Translations under genes and position numbers: made by a program | Shown: piece by piece, positions 6,948 to 15,373 of the stretch | Layout of the letters: the number at the start of each line of letters is the position of its first letter | Position numbering within the stretch: position 1 is the first letter of the stretch | Assembly: GCF_001592085.1 (NCBI RefSeq) | Contig: NZ_BCWD01000004.1 | Coordinates: 1-64,000 of the forward strand | Direction of reading: 5' to 3' | Source: Levilactobacillus senmaizukei DSM 21775 = NBRC 103853 | Lineage (GTDB): Bacteria; Bacillota; Bacilli; Lactobacillales; Lactobacillaceae | Length of the DNA: 64,000 nucleotides | Notes under the pieces: model-generated | What the model was told of the DNA's origin: nothing | Database searches by the model: none | Seen by the model: only the letters and a program-made list of their open reading frames with translations

Positions 6948-8447
6948 ATGGAACAAAGCATGTCAAACGCAACAACCAGCGAGGCCTCAGATCAGGTTAA
7001 GCGGGGACTCAAGACGCGACACGTATCGATGATTGCGTTAGGTGGCTGTATCGGGACTGGATTATTCGTTGCTAGTGGGTCGGCTATTTCAAGCGCCGGG
7101 CCTGGTGGGGCACTCGTTGCTTACATCGGCATGGGGCTCATGGTTTACTTCCTGATGACTAGTCTGGGTGAAATGGCTACCAACATGCCGATTTCAGGTT
7201 CTTTCGCTGCATACTCAGCCAAGTACGTTGATCCGGCTTTAGGGTTTGCAATGGGATGGAACTATTGGTTTAACTGGGCCATTACGGTGGCTGTTGATAT
7301 TTCAACCGCTGCATTGGTTATGAAGTTCTGGTTACCTGGCGTTCCCGGTTGGATTTGGAGCTTGATTGCGCTGGTTGTGGTCTTCACAATTAACGCACTC
7401 TCCGTTCAAGCCTTTGGGGAGACCGAGTTCTGGATGTCACTGATCAAGGTTGTCACTATCTTTGTCTTCTTGGCGGTTGGATTGATGACCATTCTGGGGA
7501 TCATGGGTGGTCATGCCACCGGGTTAGAGAACTTCACGTACAAGAAGGCCCCATTCGTTGGCGGATTCCCCGCGATCTTAAGTGTCTTCGTGGTGGCTGG
7601 GTTCTCGTTCCAAGGGACTGAATTAGTCGGGATCACTGCCGGTGAGTCTCAAGACCCACAACACAGTGTGCCCAAGGCCATTAACCAAGTCTTCTGGCGG
7701 ATTATTTTATTTTACATTTTAGCTATCTTTGTGATTGCCGCCGTATTACCTTACACGAGTCCTGACTTATTAGGTTCTTCTGCCAGCGACGTTGCCATTA
7801 GTCCATTTACGTTAGTCTTCAGACGGGCCGGGTTAGCCGCTGCCGCTAGTGTCATGAACGCCGTTATCTTGACGTCGGTTATCTCAGCGGCCAATTCAGG
7901 GATGTACGCTTCCACCCGGATGCTGTACTCCTTATCAAAGGAAGGTTATGCACCTAAGTTCTTTGAACGGACAGGGCATAACGGGATTCCATATCCAGCA
8001 TTGTTTGCAACGACCATCGTGGCGGCCTTGACCTTCGTCAGCAGTATTGCCGGTCCTAAGATTTACATGTGGCTAGTGGCTGCTAGTGGCTTAACGGGGT
8101 TCATTGCTTGGTTCGGGATTGCCTTGTCACATTTCCGGTTCCGTCGGGCATTCATCAAGCAAGGACATAAATTATCTGAATTGGCTTATCACGCAAAGTG
8201 GTTCCCAATTGGACCAATCTTGGCCTTAGTTCTCTGTATCGCTGTGATCGTTGGGCAAGACCCACAATCATTCTTCACCGGTCAATGGGAGCAGGTCTTG
8301 GTTACCTACATCAGTGTGCCATTAGTTTTGGTGCTCTATATCGGGTACAAGATTAAGAAGCATACCAAGTTGATACCCTTAGATGAAGTTGATGTTTCGC
8401 CCGTTCATAAAGACGGAACGTTAAAGGAACATGCGTCAAACGATTAA
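6948..8447 (+). CDS. lysP: Lysine-specific permease (APC family)
   Basis: A 499-residue amino acid-polyamine-organocation transporter with about 12 transmembrane helices. The first helix carries the family substrate-backbone loop GGCIGTGLFVASG, and GFSFQGTELVGITAGES is the sixth-helix signature of the lysine/basic amino acid AAT subgroup. It imports lysine with protons across the cytoplasmic membrane. The lysine riboswitch directly upstream supports lysine as the substrate, so uptake falls when cellular lysine is high. ATG 6948 follows AAGGAGGA by 8 bp. A second ATG at 6960 is possible. It is monocistronic, ending at a modest hairpin. Confidence 0.92.
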   Translation: MEQSMSNATTSEASDQVKRGLKTRHVSMIALGGCIGTGLFVASGSAISSAGPGGALVAYIGMGLMVYFLMTSLGEMATNMPISGSFAAYSAKYVDPALGFAMGWNYWFNWAITVAVDISTAALVMKFWLPGVPGWIWSLIALVVVFTINALSVQAFGETEFWMSLIKVVTIFVFLAVGLMTILGIMGGHATGLENFTYKKAPFVGGFPAILSVFVVAGFSFQGTELVGITAGESQDPQHSVPKAINQVFWRIILFYILAIFVIAAVLPYTSPDLLGSSASDVAISPFTLVFRRAGLAAAASVMNAVILTSVISAANSGMYASTRMLYSLSKEGYAPKFFERTGHNGIPYPALFATTIVAALTFVSSIAGPKIYMWLVAASGLTGFIAWFGIALSHFRFRRAFIKQGHKLSELAYHAKWFPIGPILALVLCIAVIVGQDPQSFFTGQWEQVLVTYISVPLVLVLYIGYKIKKHTKLIPLDEVDVSPVHKDGTLKEHASND

Positions 8448-8485
8448 ACTAAAATTGTGTGGGCGATTTTAAATAAATAATAGGG

Positions 8486-8525
8486 CGGCGACTGGTCGAG
8501 GAAACTTGGCTGGTCGCCGTTTGTG
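8486..8525 (+). terminator. Probable terminator after lysP
   Basis: CGGCGAC (8486-8492) pairs with GTCGCCG (8513-8519); the T tract TTTGTGTGT is poor. Confidence 0.5.
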
Positions 8526-8580
8526 TGTCGAGCAATGGCCAGAAGCGACAAACTGCTGAGGAGAAATCCCCCACGACATA

Positions 8581-8609
8581 TTGTCTTTTGCTGGTCAGGT
8601 TGGTACAAT
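8581..8609 (+). promoter_or_regulatory. Promoter of the deoxynucleoside kinase gene
   Basis: TTGTCT (8581-8586), a 17-bp spacer and TACAAT (8604-8609) with an extended TG. Close to the sigma-A consensus. Confidence 0.8.
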
Positions 8610-8671
8610 ATGTGGTGTTGAAATTTTGACCGAGAAGATCTCGGTGTTTCAGTAAATAAAGGAGAGATTGC

Positions 8672-9304
8672 ATGCTTGTACTATCCGGAACCATTGGCGC
8701 TGGCAAAACAAGTCTTACGAACTTGTTGGCCGACCACTTACACAAACCAGCCTTTTATGAATCGGTGGATGATAACAAAATCCTGCCGCTCTTCTACCAA
8801 AATCCGCAAAAGTATGCTTTCTTATTGCAGATCTACTTTTTGAACAAACGACTGGACAATATTAAGGCCGCTAACGCGGATGACGAAAGTGTCCTTGACC
8901 GTTCAATCTTCGAAGATTCGTTACTCTTCCATTTGAACGCCGACCTTGGTCGGGCAACTTCGACTGAAGTCGATATCTACGACTCTCTCCTGGCTAACAT
9001 GATGCAAGAACTTCCGGATGCCGTTCATAAGAAGAATCCGGATCTCTTAATCCACATCAACATTTCTTTCGATACAATGTTAGAACGAATCAAGAAGCGC
9101 GGGCGTTCATACGAACAGGTCGATCACGACCCAAGTTTGTATGAATACTATCAAAAACTGGATCAACGCTACGTTAAGTGGTACGACGAATATGACAAGT
9201 CACCAAAGATGCAGATCGATGGGGACAAGTTAGACTTCGTTGAAGATTCCACAGCGCGTCAAGAGGTCTTACACTTAATTGATGAAAAGATTGCCACGCT
9301 TTAG
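8672..9304 (+). CDS. Deoxynucleoside kinase (deoxyadenosine/deoxyguanosine type)
   Basis: A 210-residue kinase with P-loop GTIGAGKTS at 6-14, the family DRS motif at 76-78 (LDRSIFED), and a lid segment KKRGRSYEQ. It transfers the gamma-phosphate of a nucleoside triphosphate to a deoxynucleoside for purine deoxynucleotide salvage in the cytosol. Lactobacilli are known for deoxyadenosine/deoxyguanosine kinases of this family, sometimes in tandem or as heterodimers; here there is one copy. Substrate preference cannot be read from sequence. ATG 8672 follows AAAGGAGAG. It is monocistronic, with its own promoter and the serS T-box immediately after. Confidence 0.88.
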   Translation: MLVLSGTIGAGKTSLTNLLADHLHKPAFYESVDDNKILPLFYQNPQKYAFLLQIYFLNKRLDNIKAANADDESVLDRSIFEDSLLFHLNADLGRATSTEVDIYDSLLANMMQELPDAVHKKNPDLLIHINISFDTMLERIKKRGRSYEQVDHDPSLYEYYQKLDQRYVKWYDEYDKSPKMQIDGDKLDFVEDSTARQEVLHLIDEKIATL

Positions 9305-9311
9305 TTAACGG

Positions 9312-9340
9312 TTGTCACAATTTGTTAACTGCGGTATGAT
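9312..9340 (+). promoter_or_regulatory. Promoter of the serS T-box transcript
   Basis: TTGTCA (9312-9317), 17 bp, TATGAT (9335-9340). It starts transcription near 9347. Confidence 0.85.
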
Positions 9341-9346
9341 AGGCAC

Positions 9347-9562
9347 AATTAATAAACACGAGTGGTACCTAACTAAGTAGACGGACAGAGAAGCGGGGGA
9401 GCTGTGAACCGCGACGTCGAAAATTCCAGTACTGACAAACGTGGGTGGGTAATGCCACACGGTGCAAACCGTTATCATGTTCAAGGGTGTGACTGGGTGG
9501 TCCAGGCACGAACTTGGGTGGTACCGCGAAGGTCTTCGTCCCATGTGACGTAGGCCTTTTTT
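9347..9562 (+). promoter_or_regulatory. T-box riboswitch, serine-specific
   Basis: The invariant T-box TGGGTGGTACCGCG is at 9515-9528, followed by a terminator (AAGGTC from 9529 pairing with GGCCTT, T6 at 9557-9562). The upstream half forms a long Stem I with AGAGAAGC at its base. A candidate specifier codon is TCC (serine) at 9425-9427, followed by the usual A. The element binds uncharged tRNA-Ser and then favours the antiterminator, switching serS on during serine or charging shortage. The exact specifier is inferred partly from the downstream gene. Confidence 0.9.
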
Positions 9563-9596
9563 GGATCCATCCGACTAGTTGAAAGGGGAATAAACC

Positions 9597-10868
9597 ATGT
9601 TAGATTTAAAGTTGATTCGTCAAGAACCAGATTTCATTAAGGAAAAGTTAGCGACTCGCGGGGTCGACCCACAGGATATCGATGATCTGCTGGGCTTAGA
9701 TGCCAAGCGACGGGAATTAATTGTTAAGAGTGAAACCATGAAGGCTCAGCGCAACACGGTGTCGGATGAAATTTCTCAGTTGAAACGGCATAAAGAAAAT
9801 GCTGACGACAAGATTACTGAAATGCGGCAGGTTAGCGCCGACATCAAGGACATTGACGCCCAGCTAGATACCTTGAAGGAGAAGGTTCACGACGCGGCGG
9901 CTCACTTGCCTAACATTCCTAATGACAACGTTCCGGTTGGCTTGACGGAAGACGGTAGTGTTGAGATTCGCCAGTGGGGCGAGAAGCCTAATTTGGACTT
10001 TACCCCTAAGGCCCACTATGAATTAGGTGAGGACCTGGGCATCTTGGATTTCGAAGCGGGTGCTAAGGTTTCTGGCAGTCGTTATCTGTACTATCTCGGG
10101 CTGGGCGCTCGCTTGGAACGGGCCGTCTACAACTTCTTCTTGGATGAAAACACCAAGGCCGGCTTCACGGAAGTCTTGCCACCATACATTGTCAACGACG
10201 ACTCCATGTATGGAACCGGGCAATTTCCTAAGTTTAAGGAAGACGTTTATCAATTGAAGGATGAACCCATGACCCTGATCCCAACGGCCGAAGTGCCATT
10301 GGTGAACTACTACCGTGACGAAGTCATTCCGGAAGAAAAGTTGCCAGTCTGGTTCACCGCTTTGACGCCAGCCTTTCGTTCCGAAGCCGGAAGTGCCGGT
10401 CGGGATACTCGTGGACTGATTCGGTTACATCAATTTAACAAGGTTGAAATGGTGAAGTTCTGTAAACCAGAAAATTCATGGGATGAGTTAGAGGCCTTGA
10501 CTAAGCACGCTGAGAGCTTGTTACAGAAGCTTGGGCTGGCTTACCATGTGATTACGCTGACGACCAGTGACATGAGCTTTACGGCCGCTATGACGCATGA
10601 CCTCGAGGTTTGGTTCCCAGAACAAAACACGTACCGGGAGATTTCCAGTTGTTCGAACACCACCGACTTCCAAGCACGGCGGGCACATATTCAATATCGT
10701 GACGAGAACGGTAAGCTACAATACGTTCACGCGTTGAATGGGTCCGGGTTAGCCGTTGGTCGGGCTGTGGCTGCCATTCTGGAAAATTACCAAAATGCCG
10801 ATGGTTCAGTCACGATTCCCGATGTCTTAGTGCCATACATGGGCGGCGTCACCAAGATTACCAAATAA
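9597..10868 (+). CDS. serS: Seryl-tRNA synthetase
   Basis: A 423-residue class II aminoacyl-tRNA synthetase of usual length. Residues 1-110 form the long antiparallel coiled coil that contacts the tRNA-Ser variable arm. The catalytic core includes TAEVPL, motif 2 ([14 protein letters not shown]) and motif 3 ([17 protein letters not shown]). It charges tRNA-Ser (and tRNA-Sec where present) with serine using ATP. ATG 9597 follows GAAAGGGGA. Expression is governed by the T-box leader directly upstream. It is a single-gene unit with a terminator at 10887. Confidence 0.98.
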   Translation: MLDLKLIRQEPDFIKEKLATRGVDPQDIDDLLGLDAKRRELIVKSETMKAQRNTVSDEISQLKRHKENADDKITEMRQVSADIKDIDAQLDTLKEKVHDAAAHLPNIPNDNVPVGLTEDGSVEIRQWGEKPNLDFTPKAHYELGEDLGILDFEAGAKVSGSRYLYYLGLGARLERAVYNFFLDENTKAGFTEVLPPYIVNDDSMYGTGQFPKFKEDVYQLKDEPMTLIPTAEVPLVNYYRDEVIPEEKLPVWFTALTPAFRSEAGSAGRDTRGLIRLHQFNKVEMVKFCKPENSWDELEALTKHAESLLQKLGLAYHVITLTTSDMSFTAAMTHDLEVWFPEQNTYREISSCSNTTDFQARRAHIQYRDENGKLQYVHALNGSGLAVGRAVAAILENYQNADGSVTIPDVLVPYMGGVTKITK

Positions 10869-10886
10869 TTAAATGAATTTTCTAAG

Positions 10887-10917
10887 GAGTCTGGGCTAAC
10901 CACCCAGGCTCTATTTG
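10887..10917 (+). terminator. Terminator after serS
   Basis: GAGTCTGGG (10887-10895) pairs with CCCAGGCTC (10903-10911), with a short T-rich tail TATTTGT. Confidence 0.7.
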
Positions 10918-11020
10918 TATGCTCGGTTATATCGTCGAAACGGGTGTTGTCACCCAGCTGGCCCCGCATAAAACTGATCACTCAGCCGTTCCAAACCAGG
11001 ATTAATCGGCTAATGCCAGC

Positions 11021-11083
11021 AGGCTCTCCGGTTAAGCGTCGGCCACCCCACACTTTTTTCACTGAACCGGGAATAAGGAGCCT
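11021..11083. repeat. Two-tier inverted repeat of unknown role
   Basis: AGGCTC (11021-11026) pairs with GAGCCT (11078-11083), and inside it CCGGTT (11028-11033) pairs with AACCGG (11065-11070). The enclosed 31-base loop contains a T6 run. There is no T tract directly after the outer stem on either strand, so it is not a normal terminator. Confidence 0.45.
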
Positions 11084-11217
11084 AAAAAACTGATTTAACA
11101 AACTTTTTTTTAAAAAGGCCTAGCAATTTTGGAAAAGGTACGCTACAATATTAAATGTTGCTGAAAGAGTAGTTATTCAGTTCACGGATATTTATTCAAG
11201 ATATTCAAAAAAACTAG

Positions 11218-11251
11218 TTGACAACTTTTTCTCAGCATGGTAAATTATAAT
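11218..11251 (+). promoter_or_regulatory. Promoter of the tRNA cluster
   Basis: Consensus TTGACA (11218-11223), then TAAATT 17 bp on (11241-11246), overlapping a perfect TATAAT at 11246-11251 that is 22 bp away. Which -10 is used is uncertain, but the region is clearly promoter-like and 42 bp before the first tRNA. Confidence 0.75.
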
Positions 11252-11292
11252 AGTTGTTTCGAGCGGTGTTACGGCAACGCACGGAAGTTTAT

Positions 11293-11365
11293 GGAGGATT
11301 AGCTCAGTTGGGAGAGCGTCTGCCTTACAAGCAGAGGGTCACAGGTTCGAGCCCTGTATCCTCCA
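11293..11365 (+). tRNA. tRNA-Val (TAC)
   Basis: A complete cloverleaf: acceptor GGAGGAT/ATCCTCC, D stem GCTC/GAGC, anticodon loop CTTACAA giving TAC, T arm ACAGG-TTCGAGC-CCTGT. CCA is not encoded. First of eight tRNA genes. Confidence 0.97.
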
Positions 11366-11401
11366 TTGGGACCCAGGTCCCTGGCGTTAGTTCGCCAAGT
11401 T

Positions 11402-11483
11402 GCAGGTGTGGCGGAACTGGCAGACGCGCTAGATTTAGGTTCTAGTGTCTTATGACGTGGGGGTTCGAGTCCCTTCACCTGCA
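11402..11483 (+). tRNA. tRNA-Leu (TAG)
   Basis: Class II tRNA with a long variable arm. Acceptor GCAGGTG/CACCTGC, anticodon loop TTTAGGT giving TAG, and a T arm with TTCGAGT. CCA is not encoded. Confidence 0.97.
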
Positions 11484-11520
11484 TAATCGAATATTGCAAA
11501 ATATATTCAAAGTATATTTT

Positions 11521-11593
11521 GCCGACTTAGCTCAGTTGGCAGAGCATCTCACTAGTAATGAGGAGGTCGGAGGTTCGAATCCTCTAGTCGGCA
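11521..11593 (+). tRNA. tRNA-Thr (AGT)
   Basis: Acceptor GCCGACT/AGTCGGC, anticodon stem TCTCA/TGAGG, loop CTAGTAA, so the anticodon is AGT. T arm GGAGG-TTCGAAT-CCTCT. An A at position 34 is uncommon in bacteria outside tRNA-Arg(ACG). Confidence 0.95.
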
Positions 11594-11620
11594 TGGTTCC
11601 AATAACCAAATAGCCAATTT

Positions 11621-11692
11621 GCGGAAGTAGTTCAGTGGTAGAACATCACCTTGCCATGGTGGGGGTCGCGGGTTCGAATCCCGTCTTCCGCT
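11621..11692 (+). tRNA. tRNA-Gly (GCC)
   Basis: Acceptor GCGGAAG/CTTCCGC with discriminator T, anticodon loop TTGCCAT giving GCC, T arm GCGGG-TTCGAAT-CCCGT. Confidence 0.97.
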
Positions 11693-11703
11693 TTTGCCCT
11701 TTT

Positions 11704-11789
11704 GCCGGGGTGGCGGAATTGGCAGACGCACAGGACTTAAAATCCTGCGGTCAGTGATGACCGTACCGGTTCGATCCCGGTCCTCGGCA
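11704..11789 (+). tRNA. tRNA-Leu (TAA)
   Basis: Class II tRNA. Acceptor GCCGGGG/CCTCGGC, anticodon stem CAGGA/TCCTG, loop CTTAAAA giving TAA, long variable arm (CGGTCAGTGATGACCG). Confidence 0.97.
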
Positions 11790-11809
11790 TTTAATTTAAT
11801 AATAATTAT

Positions 11810-11883
11810 GCACCCATAGCGCAACTGGATAGAGTGTCTGACTACGAATCAGAAGGTTGTAGGTTCGACTCCTACTGGGTGCA
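11810..11883 (+). tRNA. tRNA-Arg (ACG)
   Basis: Acceptor GCACCCA/TGGGTGC, anticodon stem TCTGA/TCAGA, loop CTACGAA giving ACG. In bacteria A34 of this tRNA is normally deaminated to inosine by TadA. Confidence 0.97.
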
Positions 11884-11918
11884 TTTTTGTTGCTTATAGT
11901 TTCTATGGGCAATTATTT

Positions 11919-11992
11919 CGGGAAGTAGCTCAGCTTGGTAGAGCACCTGGTTTGGGACCAGGGGGTCGCAGGTTCGAATCCTGTCTTCCCGA
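11919..11992 (+). tRNA. tRNA-Pro (TGG)
   Basis: Acceptor CGGGAAG/CTTCCCG, anticodon stem CCTGG/CCAGG, loop TTTGGGA giving TGG, T arm GCAGG-TTCGAAT-CCTGT. Confidence 0.97.
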
Positions 11993-12027
11993 TTACTGAT
12001 CTGTCAGTGATCGGTGATTAGCTATTT

Positions 12028-12101
12028 CGGGAAGTAGCTCAGCTTGGTAGAGCACCACGTTCGGGACGTGGGGGTCGCAAGTTCAAATCTTGTCTTCCCG
12101 A
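12028..12101 (+). tRNA. tRNA-Pro (CGG)
   Basis: Same acceptor and D arm as the preceding tRNA-Pro, but the anticodon stem is CCACG/CGTGG with loop TTCGGGA giving CGG, and the T arm is GCAAG-TTCAAAT-CTTGT. It looks like a diverged tandem copy with a new anticodon. Confidence 0.96.
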
Positions 12102-12135
12102 TTTTTTAATCCTTATTTGACAGACAAATTCAGAT

Positions 12136-12181
12136 ATACCGTTTCTCCTTACTTATCGTTTGGAGGACGGTATTTTTTTTG
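12136..12181 (+). terminator. Terminator of the tRNA cluster
   Basis: ATACCGT with CTCC inside (12136-12148) pairs with GGAG and ACGGTAT (12162-12172), followed by a run of T8 or more. Confidence 0.92.
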
Positions 12182-12227
12182 TTATGATAGTTAACCGGAC
12201 CTTCTCAAGCGTTCGCAACCTAATCCG

Positions 12228-12255
12228 TTGCAATTTTTTGGGAAGTTCGTATAAT
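12228..12255 (+). promoter_or_regulatory. Promoter of ctsR-clpC
   Basis: TTGCAA (12228-12233), 16 bp, perfect TATAAT (12250-12255). Confidence 0.8.
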
Positions 12256-12258
12256 ATT

Positions 12259-12275
12259 AGTCAACATTAGTCAAG
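12259..12275 (+). promoter_or_regulatory. CtsR operator
   Basis: A tandem heptamer AGTCAAC-ATT-AGTCAAG matches the CtsR recognition pattern RGTCAAA-N3-RGTCAAA, differing only in the last base of each heptamer. It covers the transcription start just after the -10, so bound CtsR would block initiation. Confidence 0.9.
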
Positions 12276-12300
12276 AAACTGGACTGAAGGGGGGACGATA

Positions 12301-12768
12301 ATGGAAAATCAAAATATTTCGGATATTATTGAGTCTTACCTGAAGCAGATTTTGGCTGATTCTCAGCAAGTCGAAATTCGCCGGGCAGAAATTGCTAACC
12401 AGTTTAACGTCGTACCTTCACAGATTAACTATGTGATTAAGACCCGCTTTACGATTCAAGACGGTTACGTTGTGGAAAGTAAGCGTGGTGGTGGCGGATA
12501 TATTAGAATCGAAAAAGTTAAACTTCTAGACAATTTAGACTTTATCGATTCACTGGTAACGGCAGTTGGTGACCAAATTACGCGTCACGATGGACTGGCG
12601 GTTATTCGAAGCTTGTTTGAAGCCGGGGCTATTAATCGCCGCGAGAGTAATATTATTCTGGCGGCCATTGATAAGACAGCCATTAATACCGGTAATGTAG
12701 AAGTTGATGAACGCTTAAGAGCGCAGATCTTGATTTCAATTTTGAATCATCTTCGTTACGAGAGCTAA
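12301..12768 (+). CDS. ctsR: Class III stress gene repressor CtsR
   Basis: A 155-residue dimeric repressor of clp genes. The winged helix-turn-helix includes VVPSQINYVIKTRF, and the DNA-contacting wing tip is the glycine-rich RGGGGYIRI (about 61-69), the segment that acts as an intrinsic heat sensor in characterised CtsR proteins. The C-terminal half (DAIDK-type, LAAIDKTAI) forms the dimerisation and ClpC/McsB-contact domain. It represses its own operon through the operator at 12259-12275. ATG 12301 follows AGGGGGG. clpC follows 18 bp after the stop with no mcsA or mcsB between, as is usual in lactobacilli. Confidence 0.97.
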   Translation: MENQNISDIIESYLKQILADSQQVEIRRAEIANQFNVVPSQINYVIKTRFTIQDGYVVESKRGGGGYIRIEKVKLLDNLDFIDSLVTAVGDQITRHDGLAVIRSLFEAGAINRRESNIILAAIDKTAINTGNVEVDERLRAQILISILNHLRYES

Positions 12769-12786
12769 GAAAGTGAGGAGTTGCAG

Positions 12787-15276
12787 ATGGATAACTTATT
12801 TACGCCTAGCGCCAAGAATGTCCTCGAACTGGCACAGGAACAGGCAAAGTATTTCAAGCACCAAGCGGTCGGCACGGAACATTTACTGCTAGCCCTCACC
12901 ATTGAAGAAAATGGCATCGCCAATAAAGTCTTGCAGCAATTTTCAGTTAGTGATGATGATGTGCGGGAGGAAATCGAACGGTTTACCGGTTACGGAACAT
13001 TGACTGGAACGACCAAGGATAGTTATCTCCCTTATTCGCCTAAGGCTAAGTCCATGTTAGCCTTAGCTGGTGATGAGGCCAAAAGATTGGGTGCCACTAA
13101 GATTGGCACGGAACACCTATTGTTGGCTTTACTAAGTGATGAAACCGTACTGTCTTCACGGATTTTAAAGAACTTAAATGTTGAATTGACCGATGCTCGT
13201 AAAGTGGTTCTTCGTAAGCTGGGGATTTCCGATACACCCAAGCGCCGTAACGACCCTCGTTCACGGCGAGCTGCTGCGGGTGGTACCCCAACCCTGGATT
13301 CCTTAGCCCGTAATCTGACGGATGCCGCTAAGGAAGGTCGGATGGACCCAACGGTGGGACGTGACAAGGAAGTCAAGCGGGTCATTCAAATTCTGAGTCG
13401 GCGGACCAAGAACAATCCTGTGTTAATTGGTGAACCAGGGGTTGGGAAAACGGCCATTGCGGAAGGCTTAGCCCAACGTATTGTGAATGGTGATGTGCCG
13501 GAAGATATGCAGAACAAGCGGCTAATGATGCTCGATATGGGTTCCTTGGTTGCTGGGACGAAGTATCGTGGTGAATTCGAAGACCGGTTGAAGAAGGTTA
13601 TCGAAGAAATTTACAACGATGGTCACGTCATTCTCTTCATCGATGAACTGCACACCTTAATCGGTGCCGGTGGTGCCGAAGGGGCAATTGATGCTTCGAA
13701 CATCTTGAAGCCAGCCTTGGCGCGGGGAGAACTCCAAACCATTGGGGCAACGACTTTGGATGAATATCAAAAGTATATTGAATCTGACGCAGCGTTAGAA
13801 CGGCGGTTTGCGACGGTCCAAGTTGATGAACCAACACCAGATGAAGCCTTGGAAATTTTGAAAGGCTTGCGGTCACGGTATGAAGACCATCATCACGTCA
13901 ACATTACCGATGACGCATTGAACCAGGCCGTTAAGTTGTCCGCTCGCTACATTAGTGAACGGTATCTGCCGGACAAGGCAATTGACCTGATGGATGAAGC
14001 GTCTGCGAAGGTGCGGATTGACCAAATGGACAAGCCAACGGCGGCCTCCAAGCAAAGTGATGAGCTCGACCAATTGGCTGCGGCTAAGGAAGCGGCCATT
14101 GATTCCCAAGATTTCGAACGTGCGGCGCAATTGCGTACGGAAGAAATGAAGTTACGGGACAAGATTGAAGCACGGAAGGCTCGCCAAGCGGCTGCAGCCG
14201 AGAAGGAACCTAACCATCATTACACGATGGACGTCACGGGTGAAGATGTGGCCGAAGTTGTGGCTGAATGGACCGGTGTACCTTTAACGCAATTGAAGCA
14301 AACGGATGCGGACCGTCTGGTTAACCTGGAAAAGATTCTGCATCAACGAGTTATTGGCCAAGAAGAGGCCGTTTCCGCGGTTTCCCGAGCTATTCGTCGG
14401 GCACGGTCGGGTCTGAAGGATCCGAACCGTCCAATTGGTTCATTCATGTTCCTAGGACCGACTGGGGTTGGGAAGACCGAATTAGCTAAGGCTTTGGCCG
14501 AAGCCATGTTTGGGTCTGAAGACAACATGATCCGGGTAGACATGAGTGAATATATGGAAAAATACTCCACTAGTCGTCTGATTGGGTCCGCTCCCGGTTA
14601 TGTGGGCTACGAAGAAGGGGGCCAATTGACCGAAAAGGTTCGTAACAAGCCTTACTCGGTTGTGCTCTTTGACGAAGTTGAAAAGGCCCATCCAGATGTC
14701 TTCAACATTCTGTTACAAGTCTTGGACGATGGCTACCTAACCGACTCCAAGGGTCGCAAGGTGGACTTCAGAAATACCATCCTCATCATGACATCGAACC
14801 TGGGGGCCACGAAGCTCAGAGATGAAAAGACGGTTGGGTTTGGTGCCGAAGACCTGGCTAACAGTTACCGGGCAATGGCTGCCACGATCCGAGAGACCTT
14901 GAAGCAATCCTTCCGGCCTGAATTCTTGAACCGGATTGATGAAACGGTCATCTTCCATTCCTTGAAGAAGGATGAACTTCATGAAATTGTGAAGTTAATG
15001 GCTAAGGACATTGTCACGCGAGTTGCCGACCAAGATATTCACTTGAAGATTACGCCAGCAGCCATCGATGTCGTTGCAAAGGCGGGCTTCGATCCTGAAT
15101 ATGGGGCACGACCAATTCGTCGGGCTTTGCAAACGCAGGTTGAAGATAAGCTGAGTGAAGAAATGCTTGGCGGACATGTTAAGGCCAATGACTTTGTCAC
15201 GGTTGGGGCTTCTAAGGGTGAAATCACGATTAGTGTGAAGAACGCCAAGGAACCCGAAACGGTTGCGAGTCACTAA
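12787..15276 (+). CDS. clpC: ATP-dependent Clp protease ATPase subunit ClpC
   Basis: An 829-residue Hsp100 chaperone. The order is an N-terminal double Clp repeat (1-150), AAA+ module 1 with Walker A GEPGVGKT at 215-222 and Walker B VILFIDE, a middle region with a UVR-like segment ([13 protein letters not shown]), AAA+ module 2 with Walker A GPTGVGKT at 557-564, and a C-terminal sensor domain. It unfolds substrates and feeds them to ClpP. ATG 12787 is chosen because GTGAGGAG ends 6 bp before it; the in-frame TTG 12781 abuts that site. Co-transcribed with ctsR and hence CtsR-repressed, induced by heat and other protein stress. Confidence 0.97.
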   Translation: MDNLFTPSAKNVLELAQEQAKYFKHQAVGTEHLLLALTIEENGIANKVLQQFSVSDDDVREEIERFTGYGTLTGTTKDSYLPYSPKAKSMLALAGDEAKRLGATKIGTEHLLLALLSDETVLSSRILKNLNVELTDARKVVLRKLGISDTPKRRNDPRSRRAAAGGTPTLDSLARNLTDAAKEGRMDPTVGRDKEVKRVIQILSRRTKNNPVLIGEPGVGKTAIAEGLAQRIVNGDVPEDMQNKRLMMLDMGSLVAGTKYRGEFEDRLKKVIEEIYNDGHVILFIDELHTLIGAGGAEGAIDASNILKPALARGELQTIGATTLDEYQKYIESDAALERRFATVQVDEPTPDEALEILKGLRSRYEDHHHVNITDDALNQAVKLSARYISERYLPDKAIDLMDEASAKVRIDQMDKPTAASKQSDELDQLAAAKEAAIDSQDFERAAQLRTEEMKLRDKIEARKARQAAAAEKEPNHHYTMDVTGEDVAEVVAEWTGVPLTQLKQTDADRLVNLEKILHQRVIGQEEAVSAVSRAIRRARSGLKDPNRPIGSFMFLGPTGVGKTELAKALAEAMFGSEDNMIRVDMSEYMEKYSTSRLIGSAPGYVGYEEGGQLTEKVRNKPYSVVLFDEVEKAHPDVFNILLQVLDDGYLTDSKGRKVDFRNTILIMTSNLGATKLRDEKTVGFGAEDLANSYRAMAATIRETLKQSFRPEFLNRIDETVIFHSLKKDELHEIVKLMAKDIVTRVADQDIHLKITPAAIDVVAKAGFDPEYGARPIRRALQTQVEDKLSEEMLGGHVKANDFVTVGASKGEITISVKNAKEPETVASH

Positions 15277-15289
15277 TAATCAATAATGC

Positions 15290-15322
15290 AACGAGTCCGG
15301 ACTAAATCGGACTCGTTTTTTG
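15290..15322 (+). terminator. Terminator after clpC
   Basis: AACGAGTCCG (15290-15299) pairs with CGGACTCGTT (15308-15317), then T run. Confidence 0.92.
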
Positions 15323-15373
15323 TGTTTTCAGTAAAGATCTAAGCAGTGGTCTAGCTGGCGATAAACGACTATG

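Larger units (their letters stand above)
10918..11292. other. Non-coding stretch between serS and the tRNA cluster
   Basis: No credible gene: no open frame here has a ribosome-binding site or recognisable protein. It contains a small hairpin GGGTG/CACCC near 10941, the larger inverted repeat at 11021-11083, AT-rich sequence, and the tRNA promoter at 11218. Confidence 0.6.

Noticed and set aside
11254-11824. Open frames on both strands across the tRNA genes, translating to peptides such as GGLAQLGERLPYKQ and GYRARTCDPLLV
   Set aside because: These are the well-known false proteins produced by translating tRNA genes; the tRNA cloverleafs fully explain the sequence.
13032-15273. Several antisense open frames within clpC
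   Set aside because: They mirror the codon pattern of a highly conserved gene and lack start signals.
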